From: Desulfofundulus australicus DSM 11792
GTDB taxonomy: Bacteria > Bacillota > Desulfotomaculia > Desulfotomaculales > Desulfovirgulaceae
DNA: 64,000 nucleotides
Direction: 5' to 3'
Assembly (NCBI RefSeq): GCF_900129285.1
Contig: NZ_FQUW01000012.1
Span: 40,793 to 104,792, forward strand
In this document: positions 7,864 through 16,214 of the stretch, piece after piece
Position numbering within the stretch: position 1 is the stretch's first letter
How the letters are laid out: every line of letters starts with the position of its first letter
Notes under the pieces: model-generated
The model's input: the letters and a program-made list of their open reading frames with translations, nothing else
Databases searched by the model: none
Told to the model about the DNA's origin: nothing
Translations under genes and position numbers: made by a program

Positions 7864-9205
7864 CGTATATAACCCCCACTTCGTCCCGGTAGGCACATCT
7901 CCAGCGGGTTGATTCCCCAAGGGCGTGATCCAGCAGGGAATTTTTGATCACCAGCGCCGCGTCCGCCCCGGTACCCGCGACGTAACGGCTTATTCCCCCG
8001 GTTTTGGAAAGCTCCAGGTAATCCTTTAAAATGTTCTCGAACCTGTACAGGTCGGCCCTGCCGTCTATATAGACGGGTACCCCTTTGAAGATGAGATATC
8101 CTCCCCAGCCGTAATCGTTGAAAACTTTACCGTAACCTTTTTCTTTTACAAACTCCACCGCCTGCACCGGGTAAGACTTTCCCGCAACGCGGTCCAGGTC
8201 TGCCGGGACGCCTTTCGCGGCGAGGAATACTACCGCCCCGGCCAGGGCGAACGCCGCCAGTACCTCCGGGAAGCGTTCCCTGAAGCGCAATTTTAACGTT
8301 CCGAATAAAACTGCCGTACTCAAAACGGCGTAAGGCATGTATATCCTGGAGAGCAACGCCAGCGCCCAGAAGCCAGCCGCCCGGGCAAACTCCAGGGTCT
8401 TCATCCTGCCCTGAGATGCAGCGCAGAGCATAATCGCGGTGCATGCGAAGAAGGAGATCACCAGGTCCGGCGAGCCGAAGTAAAAGGGCATCCACTCAGC
8501 TATGTATTCCCTGTAGTGGTGCGACAACAACCCCTCCCTCACCACATAGACCCACAGCCCGGGTCCGTGCGGGTTCACCAGCGTTCCCAGGAAGGACGTA
8601 GCAAAAGCAAGGAACAAACCCCTTTCTGCTCTCCTCTCCAGCAGCTTCAGCCCTGCAAATTCGGCTAACAGGAGCAAAGGGAGCATGCACGCGGTAGCGT
8701 GGATGTTCGACCACAGGGCGGCCAGGAAGAAGACCCCAAGTGTTTCCCTTTTCCCCCACCTCCCGTGCAGGGACAGGTAAAGGTAAACAGAGAACAACGC
8801 GTAAACTCCCGCCTGGGGCCAGGGCTTTAGCCAGGAGACCAGCAGGAAGGGAGATGCCGCTCCACCCACGGAGGCTACTACACGGTCCGCCCCACGGGCC
8901 AGCAGGCCCGCCCGGATGAACAACCCGCACGCCGCTGCGGAGACGAACACCAGGAGCCACAGGCTTGGAAGGCCGAGGACACTGTAGAGAATATACATAA
9001 GAGCCTCCCACAGCCACTCGTGGGCCGTCCAGGGCTGGCCGTAAGCCGACCAGGAGTAAACGTCCACCCGCGGCACGGCGTGGTTCTGAACTATCCATTC
9101 CCCCACCTTCAGGTGCCAGAACACGTCCGGGTCGGCGGTCCACACCTGGAAAACGGTTGCGGCAAGCGCGCAGGCAAGTACGGCAATTACTCCTCTACTG
9201 GACAC
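7850..9205 (-). CDS. GT-C fold multi-pass membrane glycosyltransferase-like protein
   Basis: GTG 9205 follows AAGGAGGGG. About ten membrane helices are visible, with an early periplasmic motif DPDVFWHLKVGEW and HEWLWEA, which resembles the DxD-containing first loop of GT-C transferases of the PMT/ArnT kind. A soluble C-terminal domain (about residues 350-451, with GWGGYLIFKG and YIDGRADLY) follows the helices. It probably transfers a lipid-linked sugar to a protein or glycan outside the membrane. Together with the GT2 protein and methyltransferase it forms a cassette beside pilin genes. The substrate is inferred from position only. Confidence 0.6.
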   Translation of the reverse strand: MSSRGVIAVLACALAATVFQVWTADPDVFWHLKVGEWIVQNHAVPRVDVYSWSAYGQPWTAHEWLWEALMYILYSVLGLPSLWLLVFVSAAACGLFIRAGLLARGADRVVASVGGAASPFLLVSWLKPWPQAGVYALFSVYLYLSLHGRWGKRETLGVFFLAALWSNIHATACMLPLLLLAEFAGLKLLERRAERGLFLAFATSFLGTLVNPHGPGLWVYVVREGLLSHHYREYIAEWMPFYFGSPDLVISFFACTAIMLCAASQGRMKTLEFARAAGFWALALLSRIYMPYAVLSTAVLFGTLKLRFRERFPEVLAAFALAGAVVFLAAKGVPADLDRVAGKSYPVQAVEFVKEKGYGKVFNDYGWGGYLIFKGVPVYIDGRADLYRFENILKDYLELSKTGGISRYVAGTGADAALVIKNSLLDHALGESTRWRCAYRDEVGVIYEPVP

Positions 9206-9848
9206 TGCAGGTCCCCTCCTTGCAAACTATTCTCGCTGCCGCCCAGCGCTGAGATCTTACGGTACCCTGGCCGAAGACCCTCTTCGCCGTCGCGTCCACC
9301 AGCACCACGACCCCGGGACTCTCCAGGGTAACCGTCCGCACCCCTCCCGCCCCCCAGAGGATACCCGAGGTCGTAACCGCAAACTTAGCCGGAAAGCCGG
9401 AGTAAGGGAAGCTGGATTCGGTCGCCGCGGTTCCGTTGAATTGGAAATATCTCGCCCCGTAAGCCCCTTCGGAGGCGTAGTCGTCGTAGCCGTTGTAAGT
9501 CACCAGCCAGTATTTCACGGAGGAGTACGCGGAGCTGGACAAAGGCGCCAGCGTAGCCGGATCCAGGCCCATGTTACGGGCAAGGGCGTCCCGGAAGGCG
9601 GCGTGCGCCCGCGACGTATCTATGCGCGGCTTCCCGTCGGCCTGGGATTTGGAAGTCACCTGCATGGCCGCCGCTTTCGCCGCGAACGCTGCCGCTTCCT
9701 GAACGTCCACATCCGCAGAAAACACCGCCGTGCCCATCCCCGATAGGCCCTCCATGGCCAGCAAAAGGAGAGGAGCGATAATGAGGAAGGCCGCCAGGAC
9801 CGCGAAGCCCCGTTCCTCCCTTAAGAAGCTAAGGTTCCACCCTTTCAC
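9195..9848 (-). CDS. TadE/TadG-like pseudopilin
   Basis: GTG 9848 starts a 217-residue protein with a class III prepilin N-terminus: LREERG followed by a 25-residue hydrophobic helix (FAVLAAFLIIAPLLLLAMEG). Prepilin peptidase would cut after the glycine. The rest is beta-rich and extracellular, ending with CKEGTC, which could form a small disulfide loop. It overlaps the GT-C gene at its 3' end and the upstream TadE-like gene at its start. The 3' end is duplicated at 6390-6467. Confidence 0.75.
   Translation of the reverse strand: MKGWNLSFLREERGFAVLAAFLIIAPLLLLAMEGLSGMGTAVFSADVDVQEAAAFAAKAAAMQVTSKSQADGKPRIDTSRAHAAFRDALARNMGLDPATLAPLSSSAYSSVKYWLVTYNGYDDYASEGAYGARYFQFNGTAATESSFPYSGFPAKFAVTTSGILWGAGGVRTVTLESPGVVVLVDATAKRVFGQGTVRSQRWAAARIVCKEGTCSVQ
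9223..9299 (-). repeat. Source copy of the duplicated TadE-like 3' end
   Basis: Direct repeat partner of 6390-6467; here it is in frame within the TadE-like gene. Confidence 0.75.
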
Positions 9849-10272
9849 TGAGCACGCTCCCCCCCACCTTTATCCTGAAGGTATTCGGGGCTGCAGGCGC
9901 CCCTATCAGCAGCCCCGTCGTCAGCGGCCTCCATGGCGGCTTCAGCGTGACCGTGAAGTTTATCCTGCTGGCGTTCAAATCCTGGGGGTTCCTCAAAACC
10001 CGGGCATCTCCCCGCGACTGCCGGGGACAGGATATGCTCTCCACGGCCATGCCCACGGATCTGTACCTGGAGATCATCTCCGCCTCGTCCGCCGACGTGA
10101 GGAACCCCTCAACCCTGACCCTTTCCAGGTAGTAGTGCATGATGTGCTCCGCCACCTTGTGCTGGGTCAAAATAGTGTAGTAGTCCACCCCTGCGAAGAT
10201 CATGAAGAAAACGATGGAAGACACGATCAGGAAGTCTACCACGCTGCCCCGCCGGTCTTCCAGGATTCTCAG
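9829..10272 (-). CDS. TadE-like minor pseudopilin with non-standard start
   Basis: A GTG at 10242 would remove the prepilin motif. The open frame continues upstream through EDRRGSV, the expected class III cleavage motif, to a CTG at 10272 that overlaps the TGA of the upstream Flp gene, or an ATT at 10275; no ATG, GTG or TTG is in frame there. Full protein about 147 residues: short leader, one helix (FLIVSSIVFFMIFAGVDYY), then a soluble domain, as in DUF4320/TadE proteins. Translation may depend on coupling to the upstream gene. The exact start is inference. Confidence 0.65.
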   Translation of the reverse strand: MRILEDRRGSVVDFLIVSSIVFFMIFAGVDYYTILTQHKVAEHIMHYYLERVRVEGFLTSADEAEMISRYRSVGMAVESISCPRQSRGDARVLRNPQDLNASRINFTVTLKPPWRPLTTGLLIGAPAAPNTFRIKVGGSVLSERVEP

Positions 10273-10451
10273 AATCCTGAACCGGTGAGGTTCGTGACCC
10301 TGTTGAGCACCGTTGTGTGTGCTCCCGTAAGGGCGGGCAGGAGCGTTTGCACTACCAGTACGCTCAAGAGAGCTATCCCCGCCGTGAGAACCAGGACTTC
10401 CGGCGTGGTTATGCCCTTCTCTCCCCGCAATAATTTCAAAAAAGCACTCAA
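10269..10451 (-). CDS. Flp-type pilin-like protein
   Basis: TTG 10451 begins a 60-residue protein with the leader LLRGEKG and a hydrophobic helix ITTPEVLVLTAGIALLSVLV. A glutamate five residues after the predicted cut (ITTPE) is characteristic of type IV and Flp pilins. It is one of two similar small pilins in tandem with the gene at 10512. It would be processed by the split prepilin peptidase and assembled by the first TadA/B/C set. Confidence 0.75.
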   Translation of the reverse strand: MSAFLKLLRGEKGITTPEVLVLTAGIALLSVLVVQTLLPALTGAHTTVLNRVTNLTGSGF

Positions 10452-10490
10452 AAACCCGTCATCGAAACCACCCCCTCAGACAAAAAAGAG

Positions 10491-10513
10491 AGGACAGGGG
10501 GGTTCCCTGTCCT
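10491..10513 (-). terminator. Hairpin terminator after the Flp pilin gene
   Basis: AGGACAGGG/CCCTGTCCT stem followed by CTCTTTTTTG on the minus strand. It overlaps the stop of the 10512 gene. A terminator right after a pilin gene is a usual way to raise pilin over assembly genes. Confidence 0.7.
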
Positions 10514-10706
10514 ACCAGGTTGGGTTGTTACTGCTCACTGCGTTCTGGACTTTGCCGCCCAGGGTGTTGGCCGAGTTGGTAGTAAACGGTCTCATGGTAG
10601 CCCACACAAAGAACCCCATCAGGGCGGCGAGGCCCGCGATGGTTATCGCCTCGGGGGTGGAGATCCCCCTTTCGTCGGTCAGAATCCTGCGGAGCTTACT
10701 GAGCAA
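10512..10706 (-). CDS. Flp-type major pilin-like protein
   Basis: The TTG at 10706 stands nine bases behind GGAGG. The short leader ends in LTDERG, followed by ISTPEAITIAGLAALMGFFVW, with the conserved glutamate at +5 as in Flp/Fap pilins. The protein has about 64 residues. It is followed by a strong hairpin terminator and preceded directly by TadC, as in actinobacterial and Firmicute Tad loci. Best candidate for the major subunit of the first system. Confidence 0.8.
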   Translation of the reverse strand: MLSKLRRILTDERGISTPEAITIAGLAALMGFFVWATMRPFTTNSANTLGGKVQNAVSSNNPTW

Positions 10707-10733
10707 CTTCAAATCCCTCCTTACCTTGAATCA

Positions 10734-11516
10734 TCAGCTCAAGTTGGATACGGTTTGCAGAAGCTTTATTAACTTGTACGCGAGCGGTCCCACCATCACC
10801 CCCCCGACGGCAATTAAAGGCAATCCCCTGTAGACGGCGAAGTACAGGGGTTTGCTGACCACCTTCAGCTCGGCCAGGTTCCGCCTCAGCTCTTCCAGGC
10901 TCCGGCTCTCCTCCTGCAGGGCGCTCCTGCCAAGGGCCATTCCGGACTCTTCGGCATGCGCCAGTATTGAGGATAACAAAGCAGCTTCCGAAAGGCCGAC
11001 TTCCCGGGCGAATTCTTCCAGGGCGCGTGCCCTGTCGGACGGGTAGCGTGCCAGGCACCGCTCCACGCACGGTCTCAAGGAAGGAGCGGCCACGGACCCT
11101 AAACGCAGCGCCTGGGGTATGGTGTACCCCGCCTGGGTAAAAAAGTCCACCGCCTCGTAGAGCACGGCTATTTCTCTCAGCAGCCGCAGGCGCCTGGTTT
11201 CCTGGATGTTCCTGTACACGAACCAGCCGAGCAGGGCGCCGCCGGACGACCCGATGCCGACCGCGTTGAAGAAAAGAGGCGTCCCGAAACCAAAAACAGC
11301 GCCGAGGAACCCTCCCACGGCGCTCCCGGCAATGAAAGCCCTGTTCGACCCGCCGGACGACGGAAGTTCCCGTTTTTCCCGTACCTGCAAAAACTTCCGG
11401 GAGGGAAATGCCGGGAATCGCAGGCCCCGCAAAACTCCCAGGATAAATGCGGCCGATGCACCGCCGGCCAACCCCGCTCCGGCACAAAATCCCAGGAGAA
11501 GCAAATATTCAGTCAT
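10734..11516 (-). CDS. TadC-like inner membrane platform protein (set 1)
   Basis: ATG 11516 follows GGGAGGTGCGGGTA and overlaps the stop of the TadB gene. The protein has N-terminal helices, a cytoplasmic helical T2SF domain (QEESRSLEELRRNLAEL) and C-terminal helices. TadB/TadC pairs form the membrane base that the TadA ATPase drives. Confidence 0.75.
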   Translation of the reverse strand: MTEYLLLLGFCAGAGLAGGASAAFILGVLRGLRFPAFPSRKFLQVREKRELPSSGGSNRAFIAGSAVGGFLGAVFGFGTPLFFNAVGIGSSGGALLGWFVYRNIQETRRLRLLREIAVLYEAVDFFTQAGYTIPQALRLGSVAAPSLRPCVERCLARYPSDRARALEEFAREVGLSEAALLSSILAHAEESGMALGRSALQEESRSLEELRRNLAELKVVSKPLYFAVYRGLPLIAVGGVMVGPLAYKLIKLLQTVSNLS

Positions 11517-12420
11517 TACCCGCACCTCCCATCAGCACGTCCAGGACGCCCCCGGTCACGGCGGACAGTAAACACAGCACCACCACACCTTTACCGGCAG
11601 CGGTGGTCAGGAAAAATTCCTTCGCTTCCGGCACGACATGAGAAGCAAAAAAATAGGCCGGGACAACGGCAAGGTTAAGGGCAACCGCCAGCACCCTGTC
11701 CATGGATATTTCCAGCCTGTTTTTCCGTATCAGGTCCTGCTGGGCGGTCACCCGCGCGGCCAGTTTCGTAAAGAGCGGCTTAACGGCCTCGTCCTCGAAA
11801 GACAGCCGCAGGAGCTGGACGAACATCCTGCCGTACTCCCCGTGCAGTTCCCTGCCCAGCTTGACGAGCGCCCCGTCCACATCGTCGGGGTCCCTGGCCG
11901 TCACCAGGTCGGAGGCCGCCCGGCGCAGGATGCCCCCGATGGGGTCGGGCAGTTTCCGCGCGGCGGCGGACAGTGCCTTCATCGGGTGCGGGGTGTCGGA
12001 GTATTCCGCCGCGAAGACCCGTACCGCCGCCCCCAGTTGCTCGATTATCTTTTCGCGGTGTATCCTCTCCCGGTGCCGGCGCACCTGTTCGGAGAAGACC
12101 ACGCCGGCCAGGGACAGAAGGAGCGCCGCCGGGAAGTTTCGCAGGTAGACAACCCCCGCGTAAAACCCCGCCAGGGCAAGGAAGAAAACGAAGGCAAGGT
12201 AGGGTGCGCTCGATACGGAGAATACCTTCCTGCGCATCCCTTTCTCAGCCCGGACCGCCCATTTTTCCAGGGACCCGGACAGCACACGGGACGAAGCCAG
12301 CCGCGCAAGGCGTGCCCGGAAACCCTTCCCTGAGAAGGACCGGCAGAGCAGCAGGACCAGGGAGGACGCAGAAACCGCCGCCCCCAGGCAGAAGAGGGCC
12401 GTCAACCCCGTCAGGACCAC
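11509..12420 (-). CDS. TadB-like inner membrane platform protein (set 1)
   Basis: GTG 12420 overlaps the end of the tadA gene. About 303 residues: N-terminal helices, a central GspF/T2SF-type helical domain (AAVRVFAAEYSDTPHPMKAL) and C-terminal helices. It sits in the canonical A-B-C gene order. Works with TadC as the platform for pilus assembly. Confidence 0.8.
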   Translation of the reverse strand: MVLTGLTALFCLGAAVSASSLVLLLCRSFSGKGFRARLARLASSRVLSGSLEKWAVRAEKGMRRKVFSVSSAPYLAFVFFLALAGFYAGVVYLRNFPAALLLSLAGVVFSEQVRRHRERIHREKIIEQLGAAVRVFAAEYSDTPHPMKALSAAARKLPDPIGGILRRAASDLVTARDPDDVDGALVKLGRELHGEYGRMFVQLLRLSFEDEAVKPLFTKLAARVTAQQDLIRKNRLEISMDRVLAVALNLAVVPAYFFASHVVPEAKEFFLTTAAGKGVVVLCLLSAVTGGVLDVLMGGAGND

Positions 12421-13754
12421 TTTTCGTACACCTCTTCCACCATCCGCCCGGTCACGCCGTACCTGAAGAGCCGGGACAGGAGCCGTTTGCCGGGCCTCTC
12501 AACCAGCTTCCAATCTCCTTTGAGGTAGTCGTCACCGGAAGGGACCCAGCGCAGAAGGTCGCGGTACTGCACCGGGTTCCCGGGCACCAGTTCCGTGACG
12601 GACTCCAGCTTGATGACACCCCGCGTGGAGTCGCCGAACATCTTCACCACTACGTTGAAAGCCGCAGCCACCAGCTCCTCGGCCGCCTCCCTCGGTAAAT
12701 TGAGACCCTCTTTGACCAGCAACCTCGCCGTGCCGGAGACGAATTCCGGAGCGGATCCGAAGTGGGCAGTAGTTATGGAACCGTCGTGGCCGCGCTCGCA
12801 CGCGCGTACGGCCTCCGTAGCCTCACCTTCACCGCGGAACTCGCCCACGATGATCATGGTCGGGGTGAACCGCAGGACGACCCGGAAAAGGCCCTTCAAG
12901 GTGCGTCCCACCTCGGGGTGTTCCTCCAGCTCCACTATGTTGTGGCCAGGGTAGTTCTTTGAGAGGAATAATTCCCTGTCCGTTTCCAGCACCACGGTCC
13001 TTGCCCGGGGGTCGGTTTCGCTGAAAAGGGTGCGTACCATGGTGGTCTTGCCGCTACCCACGCCTCCCACTACGGCAATGTTGGCCCGCCCGCGCACCAG
13101 GAGCTTCAAAAGGTCGCGGCCTTTTTCGTCCATCGTCCCCCTCTCCACCATCTCGTCGAAAGTAATCGCCCGCGGGATGTGCTTGCGCAGCGTCAGGGTC
13201 ACGTATTCCGACACCGGCGGGCAGGTGGCGGTTATCCTGGTGCCATCCTTTCTCATTGATTCTATAGTCGGGCTGGACCTGTTCAGGGACACCCCGCGGT
13301 CATGCATGACCATTCTGGTCACCAAGCTCATTACGTGGTCGTCGTCCCGGAAGCGCACGTCTTCCACCGGCTCCAACCGGAGGTTCCTCAACACAAAAAT
13401 CTTGTCCAGCGCGTTAACCTGGATTTCGTTCACCGCCGGGTCGCGGTATACTTCTTCCAGCGGTCCCAGTCCCCACAGTTCCCGGTAAATTTCGTAGGCC
13501 GCCCGGGAGAGGTCCATCCCTTCGACTTCAACCCCCCGTTCGGACAGGAATTCCTCCACCATCTTTACGGACTCCGACCTGGCCCCGGGAACGCCCGCCA
13601 TGGCATCCTCCGCCGTCCGCCTGTTACGGGCCGCCCGTTCCTCGCCCATGGCCTCCGGATCAAGGATTGTGTCCTGAACCAGGCGCAGGGTTGCCTCGAA
13701 ACTCAGCCTGCCGATTTTCTCCTGATGCGGTTGCCTGTCCTTCAGAAACCGCAC
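12411..13754 (-). CDS. tadA: TadA/CpaF-family secretion ATPase (set 1)
   Basis: GTG 13754 follows GGAGGT by seven bases; this start overlaps the CpaB gene by about 95 bases. Walker A is GGVGSGKTT at residues 230-238; the Asp/His-box region reads ERGHDGSITTAHFGS, and GEFRG marks the Walker B region of the GspE/VirB11-like superfamily. CpaF-type N-terminal helices (PLEEVYRDPAVNEIQVN) precede the ATPase core. It is a hexameric motor powering Flp pilus extension. Confidence 0.9.
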   Translation of the reverse strand: MRFLKDRQPHQEKIGRLSFEATLRLVQDTILDPEAMGEERAARNRRTAEDAMAGVPGARSESVKMVEEFLSERGVEVEGMDLSRAAYEIYRELWGLGPLEEVYRDPAVNEIQVNALDKIFVLRNLRLEPVEDVRFRDDDHVMSLVTRMVMHDRGVSLNRSSPTIESMRKDGTRITATCPPVSEYVTLTLRKHIPRAITFDEMVERGTMDEKGRDLLKLLVRGRANIAVVGGVGSGKTTMVRTLFSETDPRARTVVLETDRELFLSKNYPGHNIVELEEHPEVGRTLKGLFRVVLRFTPTMIIVGEFRGEGEATEAVRACERGHDGSITTAHFGSAPEFVSGTARLLVKEGLNLPREAAEELVAAAFNVVVKMFGDSTRGVIKLESVTELVPGNPVQYRDLLRWVPSGDDYLKGDWKLVERPGKRLLSRLFRYGVTGRMVEEVYEKWS

Positions 13755-14469
13755 TGCCAGCACCTCCAATGGAAAACTTTTTAGTCAGTACCACGTTTTG
13801 GGATTTCGGGGACGCCCCGCCCACCACTTTGGGTACGTCACCGGTTTTAACCGCCAGGACAACCACCGCCGGCGGGTTGGATGACGAGGGGGCCGCCCCG
13901 CCCAGGGCCTGCTGGACGATATTGTTCGACGCCAGTACAGATTTCCCGGCACTGTCCCGTATATCCAGCACCACGGCGTCGGACGCCGCCAGGGTCCATC
14001 CAGTGGCGGGGTTGGGGTCGTTCACCCACCACACGTCCACCAGGTCGCCCGCCCGGAGAGAACCACCTACACAGCGGGCAACGTCCACATTCAGGGAGAC
14101 CACCTGCCGCCCGGCCACCAGACCCGGGTCGGCCAGCCGCTCTTTCCTGATCTGCTCCCCGCGGTAGAGCGTGGTCAGAGACAGTTTCCCGACCGCCTCC
14201 GCCGGGTCGCGCACGGCACCGGGCTCCTCTCCACCCGCTACGATGTCCCGCCAGGTCACGTCCTGGGAGGAAATGACCGTATACGGGGGAATGTCCCGTG
14301 CAGGCACCGGCACCCGCACCGTCTCCCGGTGGGTATTAACGTAGAGAAGCAAGTACCGCGCACTGAACAGCGCCACGGCCAGACCAATAGCTACGGCCGC
14401 CAGCAACGGCAAATGACGCCGGATGGACGTAAGAGGAGGGTTTCTAAAACGAAAGCGCAACTTCGTCAC
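13660..14469 (-). CDS. cpaB: CpaB-like SAF-domain pilus assembly protein (copy 1)
   Basis: One N-terminal helix (LPLLAAVAIGLAVALF) is followed by a SAF/beta-clip domain (VPARDIPPYTVISSQDVTW, RGEQIRKERL) and a RcpC/CpaB-type second domain (LNVDVARCVGGSLRAGDLVDVWW). In Tad systems CpaB lies outside the membrane next to the pore. In this Gram-positive locus no secretin gene is seen. The start is between 14487 and 14460. The 3' end overlaps tadA. Confidence 0.8.
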   Translation of the reverse strand: MTKLRFRFRNPPLTSIRRHLPLLAAVAIGLAVALFSARYLLLYVNTHRETVRVPVPARDIPPYTVISSQDVTWRDIVAGGEEPGAVRDPAEAVGKLSLTTLYRGEQIRKERLADPGLVAGRQVVSLNVDVARCVGGSLRAGDLVDVWWVNDPNPATGWTLAASDAVVLDIRDSAGKSVLASNNIVQQALGGAAPSSSNPPAVVVLAVKTGDVPKVVGGASPKSQNVVLTKKFSIGGAGSAVSEGQATASGENRQAEFRGNPAPGSGHNP

Positions 14470-14476
14470 CGTCCTT

Positions 14477-15025
14477 TCAAAAAACAAAAAACAGATTCAG
14501 CCCCCACAGCACCCACACCGCCACCACCATGCACGCACCGAAAGGCACCGTATCAGGCGGGGTGGGCGCATCCGGGTGCTCCGGGAGTTTTGGAACCGGC
14601 ACCGCACCTTTTACGCCGCAGATAACGCGCAGGTACAGCCCGATAAGGAGCGTTTTGGCCCAGGCGGCCAGTACCCCGCGCCGGAGTTTCAGAATTACCC
14701 CCCACGCGGCGCCGAGAAGCACCGCTGCAAAAAGCGAGCGGGCTAAACCATAGGGGCCGAGCCAGGCCCCCAGGGCCGCCGCGCACTTGAGGTCGCCGCC
14801 GCCGGCCAGGTTGAAAAGGCAGGGTAGAATAAATATGCCGAAACCCAGGGCCGTTCCCAGGAGAGCATCTGACAGTCTATCCGTATAGACCGATCCCACC
14901 AGCCCCGCCAGGAGAATAGACAGGATGAGTTTGTCTGGCACCAGGCGGTACCTCACATCGGCGTAAAAAATGCCCAGCGAAGGGAAAAGGCAGCCCAGCA
15001 AAAAGGCGAGCTGTTCAGCTCCCAC
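14477..15025 (-). CDS. Prepilin peptidase, catalytic (A24) domain only
   Basis: GTG 15025 follows GAGGGGGGT. The protein has about six helices and the aspartyl-protease motifs of A24 peptidases: ADVRYRLVPDKL and GGGDLK (GxGD). The cysteine-containing N-terminal domain usual in PilD-type enzymes is encoded separately just upstream (15040-15333), 14 bases away in another frame. The C-terminus has an extra proline-rich loop and a final helix. It should cleave the pilins of both Tad sets, since no other peptidase is visible. Confidence 0.8.
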   Translation of the reverse strand: MGAEQLAFLLGCLFPSLGIFYADVRYRLVPDKLILSILLAGLVGSVYTDRLSDALLGTALGFGIFILPCLFNLAGGGDLKCAAALGAWLGPYGLARSLFAAVLLGAAWGVILKLRRGVLAAWAKTLLIGLYLRVICGVKGAVPVPKLPEHPDAPTPPDTVPFGACMVVAVWVLWGLNLFFVF

Positions 15026-15039
15026 TGTACGCACCCCCC

Positions 15040-15333
15040 TCAGCGCAAGACGAAGCCTGCCACCCCTGCGAAGACCAACCCGGTACCCAGTTCCACCAGC
15101 GGGTAGACCGGGCTTATCCTCTCCCCGCAGCACCGCGACCGGCCCCGAAAGGCGAGCCAGCCCAATACCGGCACCAGTTCCAAAAAACCCAGCGTCTTCC
15201 CGCAGGAGTCGCAGAAGGAGCGGGCAGGAATCCAGGTAGACATGCCCCTTCTTCTTCTGTAGACCAGCATGTTCAGGTAGCTCCCGGTCAGCGTTCCATA
15301 GACGAAAGCTAAAAAAAGCCAGAAAGCCCGCAT
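15040..15333 (-). CDS. Prepilin peptidase N-terminal (DiS_P_DiS-type) domain as separate protein
   Basis: A 97-residue protein with a first membrane helix, GSYLNMLVYR, then two cysteine pairs (CDSC and CC in RCCGE) and a second helix starting YPLVELGTG. This is the N-terminal domain of bifunctional prepilin peptidases (PF06750-like), which in PilD carries the N-methylation activity and a metal-binding cysteine cluster. It stops at 15040, just before the ribosome site of the catalytic half. The second pair is CC instead of the usual CxxC. Split enzyme or recent fission; the halves probably associate. Confidence 0.8.
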   Translation of the reverse strand: MRAFWLFLAFVYGTLTGSYLNMLVYRRRRGMSTWIPARSFCDSCGKTLGFLELVPVLGWLAFRGRSRCCGERISPVYPLVELGTGLVFAGVAGFVLR

Positions 15334-16214
15334 CAGAAAAACCTTCCTTTCGCAAAGAACTCCGTCACCCGGCGGAAAAGACCTCCGTCACGGGGACGAA
15401 ACAGGACGTCCCTGACCCGCCCTATACCATCGTAAAAAGCCCCCCTGCCGGTAAAAACACCGCTGTACATCCTTTCTTCCAGACCGCGCTCCTCCGGAAG
15501 CTCTACAACCCCGGCCAGGTCTTTAAACCTTTCCAGGGCCTCCGGACCGCACTTATAACCGTTCGCCACCAGCAGTACGTCTTTTTTGAGATTGCCGCAC
15601 CTGGCGGCGGCACGCACCAGTTCACCCGGGAACCCCAGCGTGACCATGACTACCGCGTTGGAACAGTTCACCGCCTCGGCCACGTACCCGTCGTCCCGGT
15701 TCGGAAGGTCGAACACCACGGCGTCAAACGATTTGCGCGCTTCGACGACCAGCCGCGTCACATCTTCGGAACCGAATTGAAAACTTCCCGGAAACGCTGG
15801 CGGCCTGAGTGCCCAGAGGCCGGGCTCAACCTGCACCACCGCCGATTCCAGCCCCTTCCGGGTAAACGTCTCCATATCCGGTGAATCGGGTAAACCCAGG
15901 TAGAGCGTCGCGTCGCTCCCGCCGACGGAAAAATCCATGTCCACGAACAGTACCGTCATCACTTCCGCCACGACGTGCGCCAGGTGGATAGCCACGGCGG
16001 TACATCCCGCCCCGCCCTTCGCACGCCAGACGGAAACCACCCGCTGGCGGTACGACGAAGAGGCTACCTGCACCAGGGTGCCTTTGACATCCTCCTTCAC
16101 TTCCACCCGGCCGGCGAGGATTTCCCTGACCGCCCCGACGGGTACACCCAGGGCGGCGGCAACGGCTTCTTCGTCCAGGTACTCCGCCATGCGCCTGACC
16201 TTTTCAATGTCCAA
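15333..16214 (-). CDS. TadZ/CpaE-like MinD-family ATPase with degenerate Walker A
   Basis: TTG 16214 follows AAGGGGG. N-terminal helix-turn-helix-like segment (DEEAVAAALGVPVGAVREIL), then a MinD/ParA-like fold. The deviant Walker A reads KGGAGCT at residues 66-72: the nucleotide-binding lysine of KGGxGKT is replaced by cysteine. The Walker A' aspartate (VDMDFSVGG) and FDLPNRDD are kept. ATP hydrolysis is unlikely; it may be a regulatory partner for the intact ATPase encoded just upstream. TadZ proteins position the Tad machinery at the pole. Confidence 0.75.
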   Translation of the reverse strand: MDIEKVRRMAEYLDEEAVAAALGVPVGAVREILAGRVEVKEDVKGTLVQVASSSYRQRVVSVWRAKGGAGCTAVAIHLAHVVAEVMTVLFVDMDFSVGGSDATLYLGLPDSPDMETFTRKGLESAVVQVEPGLWALRPPAFPGSFQFGSEDVTRLVVEARKSFDAVVFDLPNRDDGYVAEAVNCSNAVVMVTLGFPGELVRAAARCGNLKKDVLLVANGYKCGPEALERFKDLAGVVELPEERGLEERMYSGVFTGRGAFYDGIGRVRDVLFRPRDGGLFRRVTEFFAKGRFF

